Source: JBEKLJ01 sp050010255
GTDB lineage: Bacteria; Acidobacteriota; Terriglobia; Bryobacterales; Bryobacteraceae
Length of the DNA: 24,034 bases
Assembly (NCBI GenBank): GCA_050010255.1
Contig: JBEKLJ010000019.1
Span: 1 to 24,034, forward strand
Direction: 5' to 3'
This document shows, in pieces, positions 1 to 8,970 of this stretch (within the stretch, counting starts at the first letter, position 1; each line of letters begins with the position of its first letter). The notes beneath the pieces are model-generated. The model ran no database searches. It was not told the DNA's origin and was given only the letters and a program-made list of their open reading frames with translations. The position numbers and the translations under genes are program-made.

Positions 1-3000
1 GCGTCGGCTCGATCTTGGCAGCGTTGACGAACAGGATCTGGCCCGAGCTGATCGTGTAAGGGTTGCCGAAGAAGACGACCGCGCCGGAGTTGACCGTCAC
101 CCGGCCCAGCAGCACGGGCCGCAGGTAGTCGCCCCGCAACCGCAGGTTCGCGTCGGTCTGGATGTCCTTGGCCAGCTTGGTTTCCAGCCGCACCTGCGGC
201 GCGGTGGCGATGTGGACATCCAGGCGCAGGCCCTGCTCGAAGCGGCTGCCGTGCGCGGGCGCCTGCACGGGCTGCGTGCTGCGCGCCAGGAGCGAGCCCA
301 GGTCCGACCGCAGGTTGAGACCGACGCGCGTGGCCGTCACCTCGCCGGCCAGGACGCTGTGGTCGATCGTCCCCGTGAGCGTAAGCGCCGCGTCCGCCGT
401 CGAGCTGAGGCCCTCGGGATAGCGCACGCGCACCCCGGCCGCCTTGGCCTGCAGGTGAAAGGTGGGCGTGCCGTCGATGGTGAGGAATCCCCCGATGTTG
501 ATCTTGCCGCCGCCGCTCTCGGCCGTGATCCCATCGACGATCACGCGGTCGCGGTAAAGGAAGATGACGCCGTTGGCGTTGTCCAGGCCATTGGGGAAGT
601 TCACCAGGTTGAGGGAGGCGTTATGCAGGTCGATTCGGCCGAAAACGTCGGGGCGATCGAGCGTGCCGCGGACCGACACGTCCAGCGCCACCGAGCCGGA
701 GGGATACAGCCGGCTATCAAACTCGCGCAGTAGCGCGAGATTGACGCCGCCCTGGAGACGGAGGTCCCACTGGCTTCGCGCGCCGAAGCCGACCCGGCCG
801 CTCGCGCGGAGGTCCGTCCGCTTGCCGGTGAACTGCGCCTGGCGCAGGCGCGCCCCCTGCCAGTCCAGGTCGATGACGACCGCTCCGGCACTGCGCAGCA
901 CCAGCCCGGAGTTGTTCGCCAGATCGGCGTACTCCCCCGCGGGCCGCACCTCGAGCGTGGGCAGTTGCAGCGTGCCCTTCCAGCTCTTCCAATCGAGCGC
1001 CGAGCCGGAGAACTCCAGCGCGCCCGCGGCGATGGCGCTGAAAGGCGACGGCGATGCCGGCTGGTTCCCCTGCAAGCGTGCTAGCACCGAGGAGAGCTCG
1101 AGCCGCGTGAACTCGACGCGGCCGCTCAGCGGATAGGCGCCCCCAAGGGTCATCTGGCTGGCGCCGGTGACCTTGGCGCCCGCCAGCTCGCCTTCGAGCT
1201 TGCAGTCGATCACGGCGCCCCCGGTGGCGGCGGTGAGCCGGAGCGAGCCCAGCGGCTGCCCGCCCACACGCAAGTCGCGCACGCTCAAGAAACCGTGCAT
1301 CGGACCGGGGCGGAAGCCGCCCGGCGCCAGCGTCACCTCGCCCGCCATCTGCGCCTCGATCTGTCCTTCGGCGCCCTGCACCTGGTCGCGCACGAGCTTC
1401 AGCTCCGCGAGGCGAATGCCGGAGCTCGCGGCCTGGAACGCGATCCGTCCCTGGGCCCAGTTGCCGGGCGGGTGCTCCAAGCGGCCGGAAATCTGGAGGC
1501 GGCTCGATCCTTGCTGAAGCTCGGCCGCCGAAATCTCCAGCAGTCCATCTCGGTAGCGCGCGTCGCCCTCCACACGGTCCATGGGCTGCCCGTAGAAGAC
1601 CACCTGGGAGGCGCGCGCGTGGGCGCTCGCCTCGACCGCGCCGAGGGTGCCGCCGAGCGTGACGCTCGCCGTCAGCGGCCCGCTGGTCACCTCCGGCGGG
1701 CTGGCGGCGTTCGCGGCCGTGGCCACGCCGGCCAAGCTGGGCGCACGCAGGGAAAAGCTGCCGCTGACGGGTCCGCTGTCCACCGGACCCCAGTCGCGGA
1801 AGCCGACGCGGAGGGTTCCCGCGGCGCTCACTCCGAGCCGGGCCAGTGTCGCGTTCTCGGCCACCGCGCCCGAGCGCGAGACCACAACGTCAGCCTCCGC
1901 CCGGTCGAAGCGGCGGCCGGCCGCGACGAAGTTCGTCATGCGGGCATGGCCCTGGATGGTGGGGTCGCCGAGCGGCCCGGTCACCGCGCCGGTGAACCGC
2001 GCCGTCCCGTTGTCGAGCGTGACCGGCAGGGCGGGCGGCGGACTGGCGCTGAACATGGCGATCGCCGGGAGGGCGTCATCGAGGTTGGTGGTCTCGAGCG
2101 ACACGTTCAGCTTCTGGCCGAGCACGCCGCCGAACTCGACACGGCTGAAGCGCGTGCTGAGATGGGAGGGGCCGAAGGTGATAGCGCCGCGGCCGTGATC
2201 GTAGTTGAGCTCCACCGCGCCGCTCACCGGGTTCGCGCCGGGCAGCGGCGCGATCGACGCCTCCACCTCCACCACCAGCGCCGTAAGCTGCCCGCCGAGC
2301 ACGGTTCCCGCCAGGCGCACCGGACCGGAGACCTCGCCGTTCCACTCCATCCGGTGCATGCCGTCGAACCGCGTCATCTGGTCGAGCGCGAATCCGCGCG
2401 CCGCCCCCTCGACGCGGAAATCGCGCGCCTGAAGGATCTCGGCAGCTCCACTGAACCCTCCGCCCAGCGCCGAAACCGCGAGGCCGCCCAATTCGATGCG
2501 CCCGGGCGTGGCCGAGAGCGAGGACTCAACGCGGATGTCTTCGATCGACACACCTCGCTCCGCGACGGCCAGGCCGCTCGCCTCCAACCGGCCCGCCAGC
2601 CGGTAGCCCGCGGCGCCGGACAGCGAGAACTTGCCCGTCGAGGTGATCGTCCCGCGCTTGGCCAGCGGACCCAGGCGCAGGCCCCGGGCCACTTCCCCCA
2701 GGTGGAGACGCGCGGCATAGTCCAGGCTCAGCCGCGGCGATGCGAAACTCTCCACGGCGCCGCTGGCGTCGACGTTGGAGGCATTCAGCGCGAGGTGAAG
2801 GCGGCTGATCTCCAGCCGCTCCCGGCCGAGCGTGAACTTGGCCTCCATGCCGATCTGCAACGGCTCCATCCCGCCGGGCCTGAGCTCGAGGCTGCGGAAG
2901 GCCAGCTCGCCCCGGTAGCGGGCCGGCGCCCGCTCGTAGAGGACCAGCGCCCGCAAGTCCTCGCCGCGCACCTCCAGCGGCAGTCTGAGCGTCGCGAAGC

Positions 3001-3487
3001 GCAGCGTGCCATTCACCAACTGGAAGCGCTTGACGGCCAGGTCGAGCACGGTGTCGATGGCGCTCTTGGCCCTGCGCGCCGCCTTCGGCTTGGGCACGTT
3101 GGTGCGGCCGTCGGCGTAGACGATCACGTTGACTCGCGGCCGCTCGACGACGAGCGATTGGATGTCGATCCGCTTGCGGAAAAGCGAGACGATTTTCAGG
3201 CCGGCCGTGAGGGAGTCCGCCTGGAACAGCGGCGTCTCACCGGGCCCTTCAGTGCCGTGAATGACAAGCCCATCCAGGCCGGCCCGGAACGCCGGCCATT
3301 CGAAGCGGAACCCCTTGAGCTCGACCCGGCCCCCGGTGGCATCCTCAAGCTCTGCGACGATCCGCGCGTGGACCTTCCCGCGAAACCAGGAGGTCTGGAT
3401 GAGGAGGAGCGCGGCCACAGCCAGCACCACAGTCAGGCCGGCCAGCAGGCCCAGGCTCCACAGCGCGATTCTGAGCGCCCGCCTCAC
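1..3487 (-). CDS. tamB: TamB-like translocation and assembly module protein (C-terminus off the window)
   Basis: An uninterrupted minus-strand frame of about 1,162 codons runs from a GTG start to the left edge with no stop, so the C-terminus is missing. Residues about 2-30 form one hydrophobic segment (ALWSLGLLAGLTVVLAVAAL), followed by an AsmA-like start (LEDATGGRVELKGFRFEW) and long stretches of alternating beta repeats such as VSGAVELNYDHGRGAITFG. The visible end (VVFFGNPYTISSGQILFVN) resembles the conserved DUF490/TamB domain. TamB proteins are inner-membrane-anchored, periplasm-spanning beta proteins that work with an Omp85 partner (TamA or BamA) and are implicated in outer-membrane protein insertion and phospholipid transport. 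The GTG overlaps the stop of the SurA-like gene by four bases (GTGA), which indicates translational coupling in an operon with the Omp85 gene. Family assignment is firm; the exact role (TamB or another AsmA-like lipid-transfer protein) is inferred. Confidence 0.87.
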   Translation of the reverse strand, partial: MRRALRIALWSLGLLAGLTVVLAVAALLLIQTSWFRGKVHARIVAELEDATGGRVELKGFRFEWPAFRAGLDGLVIHGTEGPGETPLFQADSLTAGLKIVSLFRKRIDIQSLVVERPRVNVIVYADGRTNVPKPKAARRAKSAIDTVLDLAVKRFQLVNGTLRFATLRLPLEVRGEDLRALVLYERAPARYRGELAFRSLELRPGGMEPLQIGMEAKFTLGRERLEISRLHLALNASNVDASGAVESFASPRLSLDYAARLHLGEVARGLRLGPLAKRGTITSTGKFSLSGAAGYRLAGRLEASGLAVAERGVSIEDIRVESSLSATPGRIELGGLAVSALGGGFSGAAEILQARDFRVEGAARGFALDQMTRFDGMHRMEWNGEVSGPVRLAGTVLGGQLTALVVEVEASIAPLPGANPVSGAVELNYDHGRGAITFGPSHLSTRFSRVEFGGVLGQKLNVSLETTNLDDALPAIAMFSASPPPALPVTLDNGTARFTGAVTGPLGDPTIQGHARMTNFVAAGRRFDRAEADVVVSRSGAVAENATLARLGVSAAGTLRVGFRDWGPVDSGPVSGSFSLRAPSLAGVATAANAASPPEVTSGPLTASVTLGGTLGAVEASAHARASQVVFYGQPMDRVEGDARYRDGLLEISAAELQQGSSRLQISGRLEHPPGNWAQGRIAFQAASSGIRLAELKLVRDQVQGAEGQIEAQMAGEVTLAPGGFRPGPMHGFLSVRDLRVGGQPLGSLRLTAATGGAVIDCKLEGELAGAKVTGASQMTLGGAYPLSGRVEFTRLELSSVLARLQGNQPASPSPFSAIAAGALEFSGSALDWKSWKGTLQLPTLEVRPAGEYADLANNSGLVLRSAGAVVIDLDWQGARLRQAQFTGKRTDLRASGRVGFGARSQWDLRLQGGVNLALLREFDSRLYPSGSVALDVSVRGTLDRPDVFGRIDLHNASLNLVNFPNGLDNANGVIFLYRDRVIVDGITAESGGGKINIGGFLTIDGTPTFHLQAKAAGVRVRYPEGLSSTADAALTLTGTIDHSVLAGEVTATRVGLNLRSDLGSLLARSTQPVQAPAHGSRFEQGLRLDVHIATAPQVRLETKLAKDIQTDANLRLRGDYLRPVLLGRVTVNSGAVVFFGNPYTISSGQILFVNAAKIEPT

Positions 3488-4134
3488 TGAAACGCCTCCT
3501 CGGAATAGACGATGCGGGCGCGGCCGCGGGCCTCCTTGAGCCACTTGTCCACGCGCTGGTCCACCAACTGCTCCGTGAGCCCCCGCTCGCACTGTTCGCG
3601 CACCTCCTCGAAAGCCGGCTCGGGCGTGACGCCCTTCTGGCGGATCTCGGGCAGGTACACGTTCTCGTAGTACTGCATGACGTCGCTCTCCTGCACCTGG
3701 ATCTCGGGCCGGAAGCGCAATTCGATGAACCGCAGGAGCGCCGACTGGCGCAGCAGCGCGGCGGCGATGTCGGCCTCCTCCAGACGGTACTCGGCCAGCG
3801 CCTGGCGGTAGGCGGCTTCCGAGGCGAAGTGCGCCCGGACCCCCTCGAAGGTCTCCAGGACCTCGCCGGCTTCCGGCTGCAGATACCGCGTGAGATCCAT
3901 CTCGCGCCGGACCAGGAGCTGCTCGATCAGCCGGTCGGCCGTCTGGCGCCGGCTCGCCGGCGTGAAGTCGGGCTTCGCGCCGTTCAGGAACGCCGTCACA
4001 CGGACCTCCTCGAGCACCTGGCTGGTGGTGATGACGCTGGAATCCACCGTGACGGCAATCCGGTCGATGATCTCCGCCGGCAGGGTCGCGGCCACGACGC
4101 CCAGCAGCAAGAGAGGTCGCAGTGGAGTGCCCAT
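3484..4134 (-). CDS. SurA-N-like periplasmic chaperone protein lacking a parvulin domain
   Basis: A 216-residue protein. The ATG at 4134 is chosen because it shares one base with the upstream Omp85 stop codon and opens a signal peptide (MGTPLRPLLLLGVVAATLPA). Directly after it, IIDRIAVTVDSSVITTSQV matches the start of SurA N-terminal chaperone domains (the D-R-I-V-A-V-V-N-x-x-x-I-T-x-S pattern). The rest is helical and charged (QTADRLIEQLLVRREMDLT, then EEVREQCERGLTEQLVDQRV), as in SurA/trigger-factor-like chaperone cores. No rotamase domain is present, and the protein is about half the length of full SurA. Its place between an Omp85 gene and a tamB gene suggests it escorts outer-membrane precursors in the periplasm. 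That role is inferred; the family call rests on the N-terminal motif and context. Confidence 0.75.
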   Translation of the reverse strand: MGTPLRPLLLLGVVAATLPAEIIDRIAVTVDSSVITTSQVLEEVRVTAFLNGAKPDFTPASRRQTADRLIEQLLVRREMDLTRYLQPEAGEVLETFEGVRAHFASEAAYRQALAEYRLEEADIAAALLRQSALLRFIELRFRPEIQVQESDVMQYYENVYLPEIRQKGVTPEPAFEEVREQCERGLTEQLVDQRVDKWLKEARGRARIVYSEEAFQ

Positions 4135-7106
4135 CAGAACGCCTGCCCCAGCGAAAAGTGGAACTGAAAGTGGCCGATCTGCTGGATGAGGCAGCGCGCC
4201 TGCCCCGGTTGCGGAGGCTGGGAAGCCAGTTGACTGCAAGAGGCCGGGCTGTGCAGCAGTTCGTCCAGCGTGCCTTTGAAGCCGTAGAACTTCGGCGGGT
4301 TGATGCTGTAAGCCAGGTCGATGCGGATCGGTCCCACCGGGGTGCGGTAGCGCAGCCCGAAGCCCACGGCGTGCTCCATGTAGTCGAAGTCGGTCAGCCC
4401 GCGCTGATGGGCGCGAAGCGATACGTGCTGGAGTTTGGAGTACACGTTGCCGGCGTCTTCAAAAAGCACCCCGCTCATGTTGTCGCCCTGAAGCGGGAAG
4501 CGCAGCTCGGTCTGGTTGACGAGGACCGCCTGGCCGCCCACCGGGAACCCGGTCTCCAAATCGCGAGGCCCGGCCTGGTTCTCTGGAAAGCCGCGTTGCG
4601 AGGTCGCGCCGCCGCCGAAGAGCCGCTCCGGCAGGGGGATCTCGGTGCTGGCCCGCAGCGGATGGTGCCAGCCGAACGTCAGCGAGCGCGCCAGCACGAA
4701 GCGCTTGCCGGCGCCCAGCGGATGATAGCTGGAGTTGCGGCCGAGAAAGGCCGTGAAGTCCGCCTGCGATCCGAAGAACCTCGACGCCCAGCCCAGCTCC
4801 ATGGTGTTGTAGACGCCGCGGTGCGCGTCGGTGGGGTAGTCGCGGCGGTCCTGGATGAAGTTGACGGCCGCTATGCCGATGCGGGCGGGCTGCGAGAGCA
4901 GCGGAATCAGCTCCGGGCTGATCTTGAGCGTGGCGCGGTCCACGCTGACGCGCCGGAAGGAGAAGCGATAGAGCATGGTGCTGGCCCGCGACAGCCGCTC
5001 ACCGGCCTGCACGGAGACCTCCCGCCGCCGCGCCGAGAACGTCCGCACGTCCCGCGAGTCGTCGTAGAGGGCGCTGAACAGCAGGTTCACGTTCGGGTCG
5101 CCGCGGAACTGCGGCGCCTGGTAGCTGAGCACACCGCGCTGCTCCAGGGTCGAGACCCGGCTTTGAAAGGAGATGATGTGGCCCACGCCCCAGAAGTTGC
5201 GCCGCGTGACTCCGAACGAGGCGCGCGGGCTGAAGCCCGCCTTGCCCGCGGGCGCGTCCAGGCACGCGGCGCAGCCGCCGATCTTGGCGAACTCGGCGCC
5301 GAACCCGGTCGTAATGGTGTACTTCCGCGCCTCCTCCAGATCCAGGACCAGGTACTTGTCCCGCTCCTCGCCCTGCGGGTTCTGAAACGCCACATCCACC
5401 CGGGCGAAGATCCCCAGATCGTAAAGCCGGCGCTGCATCTCCATCAGCCGGGCTCGCGAGAGCGGCTCGCCCGGGCGCATCTCCAGGCGGTCCTCCACCA
5501 GCTTCGGATCGGTCGTTTCGAGGCCGGTGAGCAGGAAGCGCCGCAGGAAGCGCTGCTGCCCTTCCTGGATGACGTACTTCAGGTTCACGCGCGTGGGCCC
5601 GGCCGGCGTGAAACTCCAGGAGAAGTTCGCGGTGGAGTAGCCGCGATTGTAGTAATGGTTCAGGATGTTATCGCGGTCGATGGCGACGTTGGCCTCGCTG
5701 AACGCCTGGTCGGGAAGCGACTGGAGCAGGCTCTCCAGGGCGGCCCGGTTCTCCGGCGACGGCCCCTCGATCTCCAGATTCGCCACCTTCCACTGCGGCC
5801 CCTCGCGGATGTTGATGTACACGGCCAGGTTCGTATTCTTGCCGCCGTAGCCGGGCTCGACGCGCGAGGTCACCTCCACGTCGCGGAATCCGTTGGCGCG
5901 GTACAGCGCCGCGATCGCTTCGGTGTCCAGGCGCAGGAGGGCCTCGCTGTAACGGCCCCAGCGAAACTGGAGAAACGAGACCGGCCGGACGTACATTCGC
6001 TCGCGGATCGTGGCGGCGTCGAAGTAGCGGTTGCCCTGGATCGAGACCAGCGCGACCTTGTGCCGGTCGCCGCGGCTGATCTGGTACTGGATGGTCTCCT
6101 CGCCGGCGCCCGTGGAGCGGGAGGAGAAATCGACCGCGGCATGGAAGTAGCCCTCGCCCTCCAGATACCCGCGCAGGTTGTTGGCGCCCTCCACCAGCAG
6201 GTCGCGGTCAACCGACTGTTCCTCGAACACCGGCACGAGCTGCTTCAGCTTGTCGCGCGAGACCTTCGCGCCGACGGTCTCGATGCGGATCTTCGGTCCG
6301 CCCTGGATGTTGAGCGTCGGCTGCGCCCGGCCCGTGAGGCCGTCGTATTCCATCCCGTCGAGCGCCACCCGCGCCTCCAGAAGGTTGCGCTTCTGGTAGT
6401 AGCTCCGGACCCGCCGCACGCCATTATCCGTGCGTCCCGCGGTGACCGGCTTCCAGCCCAGCCATCCTTTCCAGTGCGTGCTGGCGGTGACATCGCTGGC
6501 CGGGCGCCCGGGGCTGCCGATGACGTTCGGCGTCGTGTACCGCGCCCGGGTGCCCGGAGCGATCACGAACTGGATGTAGACCTGCTGCGTTTCGGGGTCG
6601 TACTCGAATTGCGGCTCGATGTGGCACTGGAAGAAGCCGTTGCGGCGCAGCAGATCGGTCAGGCTCTCGGTGGCCTGCCGCGCCTCCTCGGCCGTATAGA
6701 GCGCGCCCAGCTCGAGGCGCGTGGCGTTGATGAGCACGCCTTCGCTGGGGGGCTCGCGAACGCCGCGCACGCGGACTCGGCCGATGAAGTAGCTGCCGCG
6801 GGTGATCAACCGCAGGATCACGCCGCCGTCGCTCGGGCGGGCGTCTACCTGAACGTCGGCATAGCGGCCGGTCCCGTAAAGCCGCTCGATGGCGGCGCGA
6901 ACATCCCTCAGACGCAGCGGCTGGCCAGCCTTCAGGGGGAGGATCTCCTCCAGGTATTCACGCGAGTAGGGCTGAGACTCCGGATCGAATTCGATGGCCC
7001 GGATTGGTCTGCCCTCATGTTCCTCGGGCGCCGCCGCGGCGGGGCCGGCGGCAACGCCGAGAATCGACAGCCACAGGACAACTGTTGCTGCTCCGGGGCG
7101 AATCAC
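4134..7106 (-). CDS. Omp85-family outer-membrane assembly protein (BamA/TamA-like)
   Basis: A 990-residue protein that begins at a GTG with an in-frame TAG directly upstream, so no earlier start is possible. Residues 1-26 are a signal peptide. Roughly residues 33-597 hold about seven POTRA-like repeats, recognisable by recurring patterns such as AIERLYGTGRYADVQVDAR, LRGYLEGEGYFHAAVDF and LYDLGIFARVDVAF. The rest is a beta-barrel of the bacterial surface antigen (D15) type with the Omp85 signature QRGFPEN (RGF at 838-840). It ends in a strand with terminal Phe (HFQFHFSLGQAF), the usual beta-signal. BamA has five POTRAs and TamA three, so the periplasmic arm is long. It heads an operon with a SurA-like gene and tamB, so it may serve as the TamA-type partner, as the main BamA, or as both. 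A Cys-Ala-Ala-Cys motif (612-615) lies after the first barrel strand. Confidence 0.93.
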   Translation of the reverse strand: MIRPGAATVVLWLSILGVAAGPAAAAPEEHEGRPIRAIEFDPESQPYSREYLEEILPLKAGQPLRLRDVRAAIERLYGTGRYADVQVDARPSDGGVILRLITRGSYFIGRVRVRGVREPPSEGVLINATRLELGALYTAEEARQATESLTDLLRRNGFFQCHIEPQFEYDPETQQVYIQFVIAPGTRARYTTPNVIGSPGRPASDVTASTHWKGWLGWKPVTAGRTDNGVRRVRSYYQKRNLLEARVALDGMEYDGLTGRAQPTLNIQGGPKIRIETVGAKVSRDKLKQLVPVFEEQSVDRDLLVEGANNLRGYLEGEGYFHAAVDFSSRSTGAGEETIQYQISRGDRHKVALVSIQGNRYFDAATIRERMYVRPVSFLQFRWGRYSEALLRLDTEAIAALYRANGFRDVEVTSRVEPGYGGKNTNLAVYINIREGPQWKVANLEIEGPSPENRAALESLLQSLPDQAFSEANVAIDRDNILNHYYNRGYSTANFSWSFTPAGPTRVNLKYVIQEGQQRFLRRFLLTGLETTDPKLVEDRLEMRPGEPLSRARLMEMQRRLYDLGIFARVDVAFQNPQGEERDKYLVLDLEEARKYTITTGFGAEFAKIGGCAACLDAPAGKAGFSPRASFGVTRRNFWGVGHIISFQSRVSTLEQRGVLSYQAPQFRGDPNVNLLFSALYDDSRDVRTFSARRREVSVQAGERLSRASTMLYRFSFRRVSVDRATLKISPELIPLLSQPARIGIAAVNFIQDRRDYPTDAHRGVYNTMELGWASRFFGSQADFTAFLGRNSSYHPLGAGKRFVLARSLTFGWHHPLRASTEIPLPERLFGGGATSQRGFPENQAGPRDLETGFPVGGQAVLVNQTELRFPLQGDNMSGVLFEDAGNVYSKLQHVSLRAHQRGLTDFDYMEHAVGFGLRYRTPVGPIRIDLAYSINPPKFYGFKGTLDELLHSPASCSQLASQPPQPGQARCLIQQIGHFQFHFSLGQAF

Positions 7107-7114
7107 CTAAGAGA

Positions 7115-7120
7115 ATATTA
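7115..7120 (-). promoter_or_regulatory. Putative -10 box of the Omp85 operon
   Basis: TAATAT on the minus strand ends eight bases before the GTG start at 7106. There is no Shine-Dalgarno sequence between them, so transcription would begin at or next to the start codon (leaderless). No convincing -35 box is visible. Confidence 0.4.
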
Positions 7121-7171
7121 ACATTGCGCCTTCGCCCGGCCCCGTGGTCGCCGGCTGTGCGAGGATGATTC

Positions 7172-8197
7172 GTGATGACGCCCCAGCAGCGAGAGCGCTA
7201 TTCACGCCAGATCGTTTTTCCCGGAATCGGCGTGGCTGGCCAGGAGCGGCTGCTGGCTTCACGGGCGGTCATCGTCGGCTGCGGGGCGCTGGGCAGCTTC
7301 CAGGCGGGTGCACTGGCGCGGGCCGGGGTGGGCAGGCTGGTGCTCATCGACCGCGACTACGTCGAGACCAGCAACCTTCAGCGGCAGTGGCTGTACGAGG
7401 AATCGGACGCCGCCGAGGGACTGCCCAAGGCCATCGCGGCCGCCCGGCGCATCGCCGCGATCAACCCGACCATCGAGGTGGCCCCGCGCATCGCGGACCT
7501 GACGCCGGCCAATATCGACGAGCTGCTGGCCGGCGCCGGCGTCATCCTGGACGGCACGGACAACTTCGAGACGCGCTACCTCATCAACGACTACGCCGTC
7601 CGAGGCGGCGTTCCGTGGATCTACGGAGCGGCCGTCGGCAGCTATGGGCTCACGATGACCATCCTCCCCGGGCGCACCGCCTGCCTGAAGTGCGTCTACC
7701 CCAGCGCGCCGGCGGGGGCGCAGCCTACCTGCGAGACTGCGGGCATCGTGAACGCGATCACCTCGCTTGTCGCCTCGCTCCAGGTGGCGGCGGCCGTCAG
7801 AATCCTGGCCGGGCAGGCCGGGGAATTGCGGCCGGTCATCACCACGGCGGACCTCTGGGCGGGAGAGTTGCGGCAGATTGACCAGCCGGCGCCCGACCCC
7901 GCCTGCCCCGCCTGCGCCCGGCGCGAATTCGTGCACCTGGAAGGCCGGCGCCGGGTCCCCGTGAGCCTGTGCGGCCGAAACGCCGTCCAGATACACGAGC
8001 GCGAGCGGCCGCTCGATCTCGCGGATCTGCGGGAGCGCCTGGCGCCGCTCGGGGAGGTTCGGGCCAACGAGTTCGCGCTGCGGTTCTTCCTGCCGCCCTA
8101 CGAGATGACGATCTTCCCCGACGGCCGGGCGATCATCAAGGGCACGCAGGACGTGGCGCTGGCACGCAGTCTCTACGCGCGCTACATCGGAAGCTGA
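7172..8197 (+). CDS. ThiF/MoeB-family sulfur-carrier adenylyltransferase
   Basis: About 341 residues of an E1-like enzyme that adenylates the C-terminus of a ubiquitin-fold sulfur carrier such as ThiS or MoaD. The nucleotide-binding loop is VIVGCGALGS (34-42), followed by IDRDYVETSNLQRQ with the conserved Asp and Arg. Zinc-binding pairs are CLKC (171-174) and CPAC (245-248), and the likely catalytic Cys is C187 in PTCETAGI. After the zinc pair there is an extra domain of about 90 residues resembling the small C-terminal domain seen in some ThiF/MoeB proteins. The start is GTG 7172 or ATG 7175; a GAGGA lies at 7161-7165. It is single and divergent from the Omp85 operon, and no ThiS, ThiG or Moa gene is next to it, so the carrier cannot be named. 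Its last codons are repeated at 9062-9082 beyond the vapBC module. Confidence 0.9.
   Translation: MMTPQQRERYSRQIVFPGIGVAGQERLLASRAVIVGCGALGSFQAGALARAGVGRLVLIDRDYVETSNLQRQWLYEESDAAEGLPKAIAAARRIAAINPTIEVAPRIADLTPANIDELLAGAGVILDGTDNFETRYLINDYAVRGGVPWIYGAAVGSYGLTMTILPGRTACLKCVYPSAPAGAQPTCETAGIVNAITSLVASLQVAAAVRILAGQAGELRPVITTADLWAGELRQIDQPAPDPACPACARREFVHLEGRRRVPVSLCGRNAVQIHERERPLDLADLRERLAPLGEVRANEFALRFFLPPYEMTIFPDGRAIIKGTQDVALARSLYARYIGS
8177..8197 (+). repeat. Left copy of a direct repeat flanking vapBC (3' end of the thiF-like gene)
   Basis: Bases 8177-8193 are identical to 9062-9078 (17 of 17). With one synonymous change (AGC to AGT) and the TGA stop, 20 of 21 bases match. Both copies encode Ala-Arg-Tyr-Ile-Gly-Ser-stop. 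The two copies bracket about 885 bases that contain vapBC. Confidence 0.8.
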
Positions 8198-8288
8198 GCC
8201 ACCGGGAGAACTGGCAGCGGCATCCGGACACGCCGATCCGGCCACAGTCGGTCAAACCCGCATTCTTGCCGCGGCACAGTCCCGCGTA

Positions 8289-8702
8289 TCAACGCACGAC
8301 GGTAAACGCCCGGCGGCGGTTCGGGCCGAAGCGAAAGATGGCAAAGTTGTCATCGAGAGAGGCCGCTCGCTCGATGCCGAGACGGCGCATGACGGCGAAG
8401 CTTGTTCGGTCGACAATCGAGAAATCCTGGTCACGATAGACCACCCCGATCTGCCATGCGGTCTCTAAGTCCGCGGCGCCGACTGCCTCGATGACCGCCA
8501 CGCCGTCACGCAAACCTTGCCAGAACCGCTCGGCGGCACGGCGCCCGAGTCGATGCCGGATCAGCGTCCACGTTTCGATCAAGACATGATCGGTTGTGAC
8601 CAGCGGCTCCCCGCCCGAAAGAATGCCCTTTGCCAGCGAGTTGCTGACATCCGAAGAGTCGGCCGCGGCGTACCACATGGACGTGTCGACGAAGAGACTC
8701 AT
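8289..8702 (-). CDS. vapC: PIN-domain toxin ribonuclease, VapC family
   Basis: A 137-residue PIN-domain protein starting MSLFVDTSMWYA. VapC toxins are Mg-dependent RNases that cut tRNA or rRNA when freed from their VapB partner. The acidic active-site residues are visible in order: D6 in FVDTS, E43 in LIETWTL, D98 in FSIVDRTSF and D117/D118 in ASLDDNF. The domain is full length and all key acids are kept, so the toxin looks intact. The ATG at 8702 follows the antitoxin stop by ten bases, without a clear Shine-Dalgarno sequence in the gap, as expected for a co-translated antitoxin-toxin pair. It ends with RRRAFTVVR. The pair lies between thiF-like and lpxA and is probably a recent insertion. 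Confidence 0.9.
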   Translation of the reverse strand: MSLFVDTSMWYAAADSSDVSNSLAKGILSGGEPLVTTDHVLIETWTLIRHRLGRRAAERFWQGLRDGVAVIEAVGAADLETAWQIGVVYRDQDFSIVDRTSFAVMRRLGIERAASLDDNFAIFRFGPNRRRAFTVVR

Positions 8703-8712
8703 AAGGGACGGG

Positions 8713-8970
8713 CTATGCTTGGCGCGGCTTGGTGCGCCCTGAGGCAAAAGCTTCGGAGACCATGGCATTCTTGTTCCTGGCCACGTCGGAGTCGCCGGAA
8801 GCGCCCAGATCGAACATGGCGGCCGGGTTGGCCGTCGCTTGAGAGCTGCCGAGATCGCGCGCCACAAGGCGGCGAATATACTCAGCGAGGGACACACCCA
8901 GATCGCTGGCCCGCCGGCGCGCCCGGCGCTGGACCTCCGCCTCCAACGTGATCTGGCTGCGTGACATCAT
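8713..8970 (-). CDS. vapB: VapB-type ribbon-helix-helix antitoxin
   Basis: An 85-residue protein (84 if the second of two adjacent ATGs at 8967 is used). The N-terminus has the ribbon-helix-helix pattern: a beta strand SRSQITLEAE, then helices around EVQRRARRRASDLGVS and LAEYIRRLVARDLG. The C-terminal half (from SSQATANP) is low in order-promoting residues and ends in a basic stretch, as in antitoxins that wrap around a PIN toxin. It lies directly upstream of the PIN toxin on the same strand. VapB proteins bind their own promoter; an inverted repeat at 8969-8984 overlaps the start codon and could be that operator. No Shine-Dalgarno sequence is visible. Confidence 0.8.
   Translation of the reverse strand: MMSRSQITLEAEVQRRARRRASDLGVSLAEYIRRLVARDLGSSQATANPAAMFDLGASGDSDVARNKNAMVSEAFASGRTKPRQA

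Noticed and set aside
4122..7121. A 999-codon open frame on the plus strand opposite the Omp85 gene, and similar long antisense frames at 1295-3490, 7259-8245 and 14896-16935
   Set aside because: Shadows caused by strong G/C bias at third codon positions. The translations are Arg/Ala/His-rich with no domain pattern, and the opposite strand has clear families.
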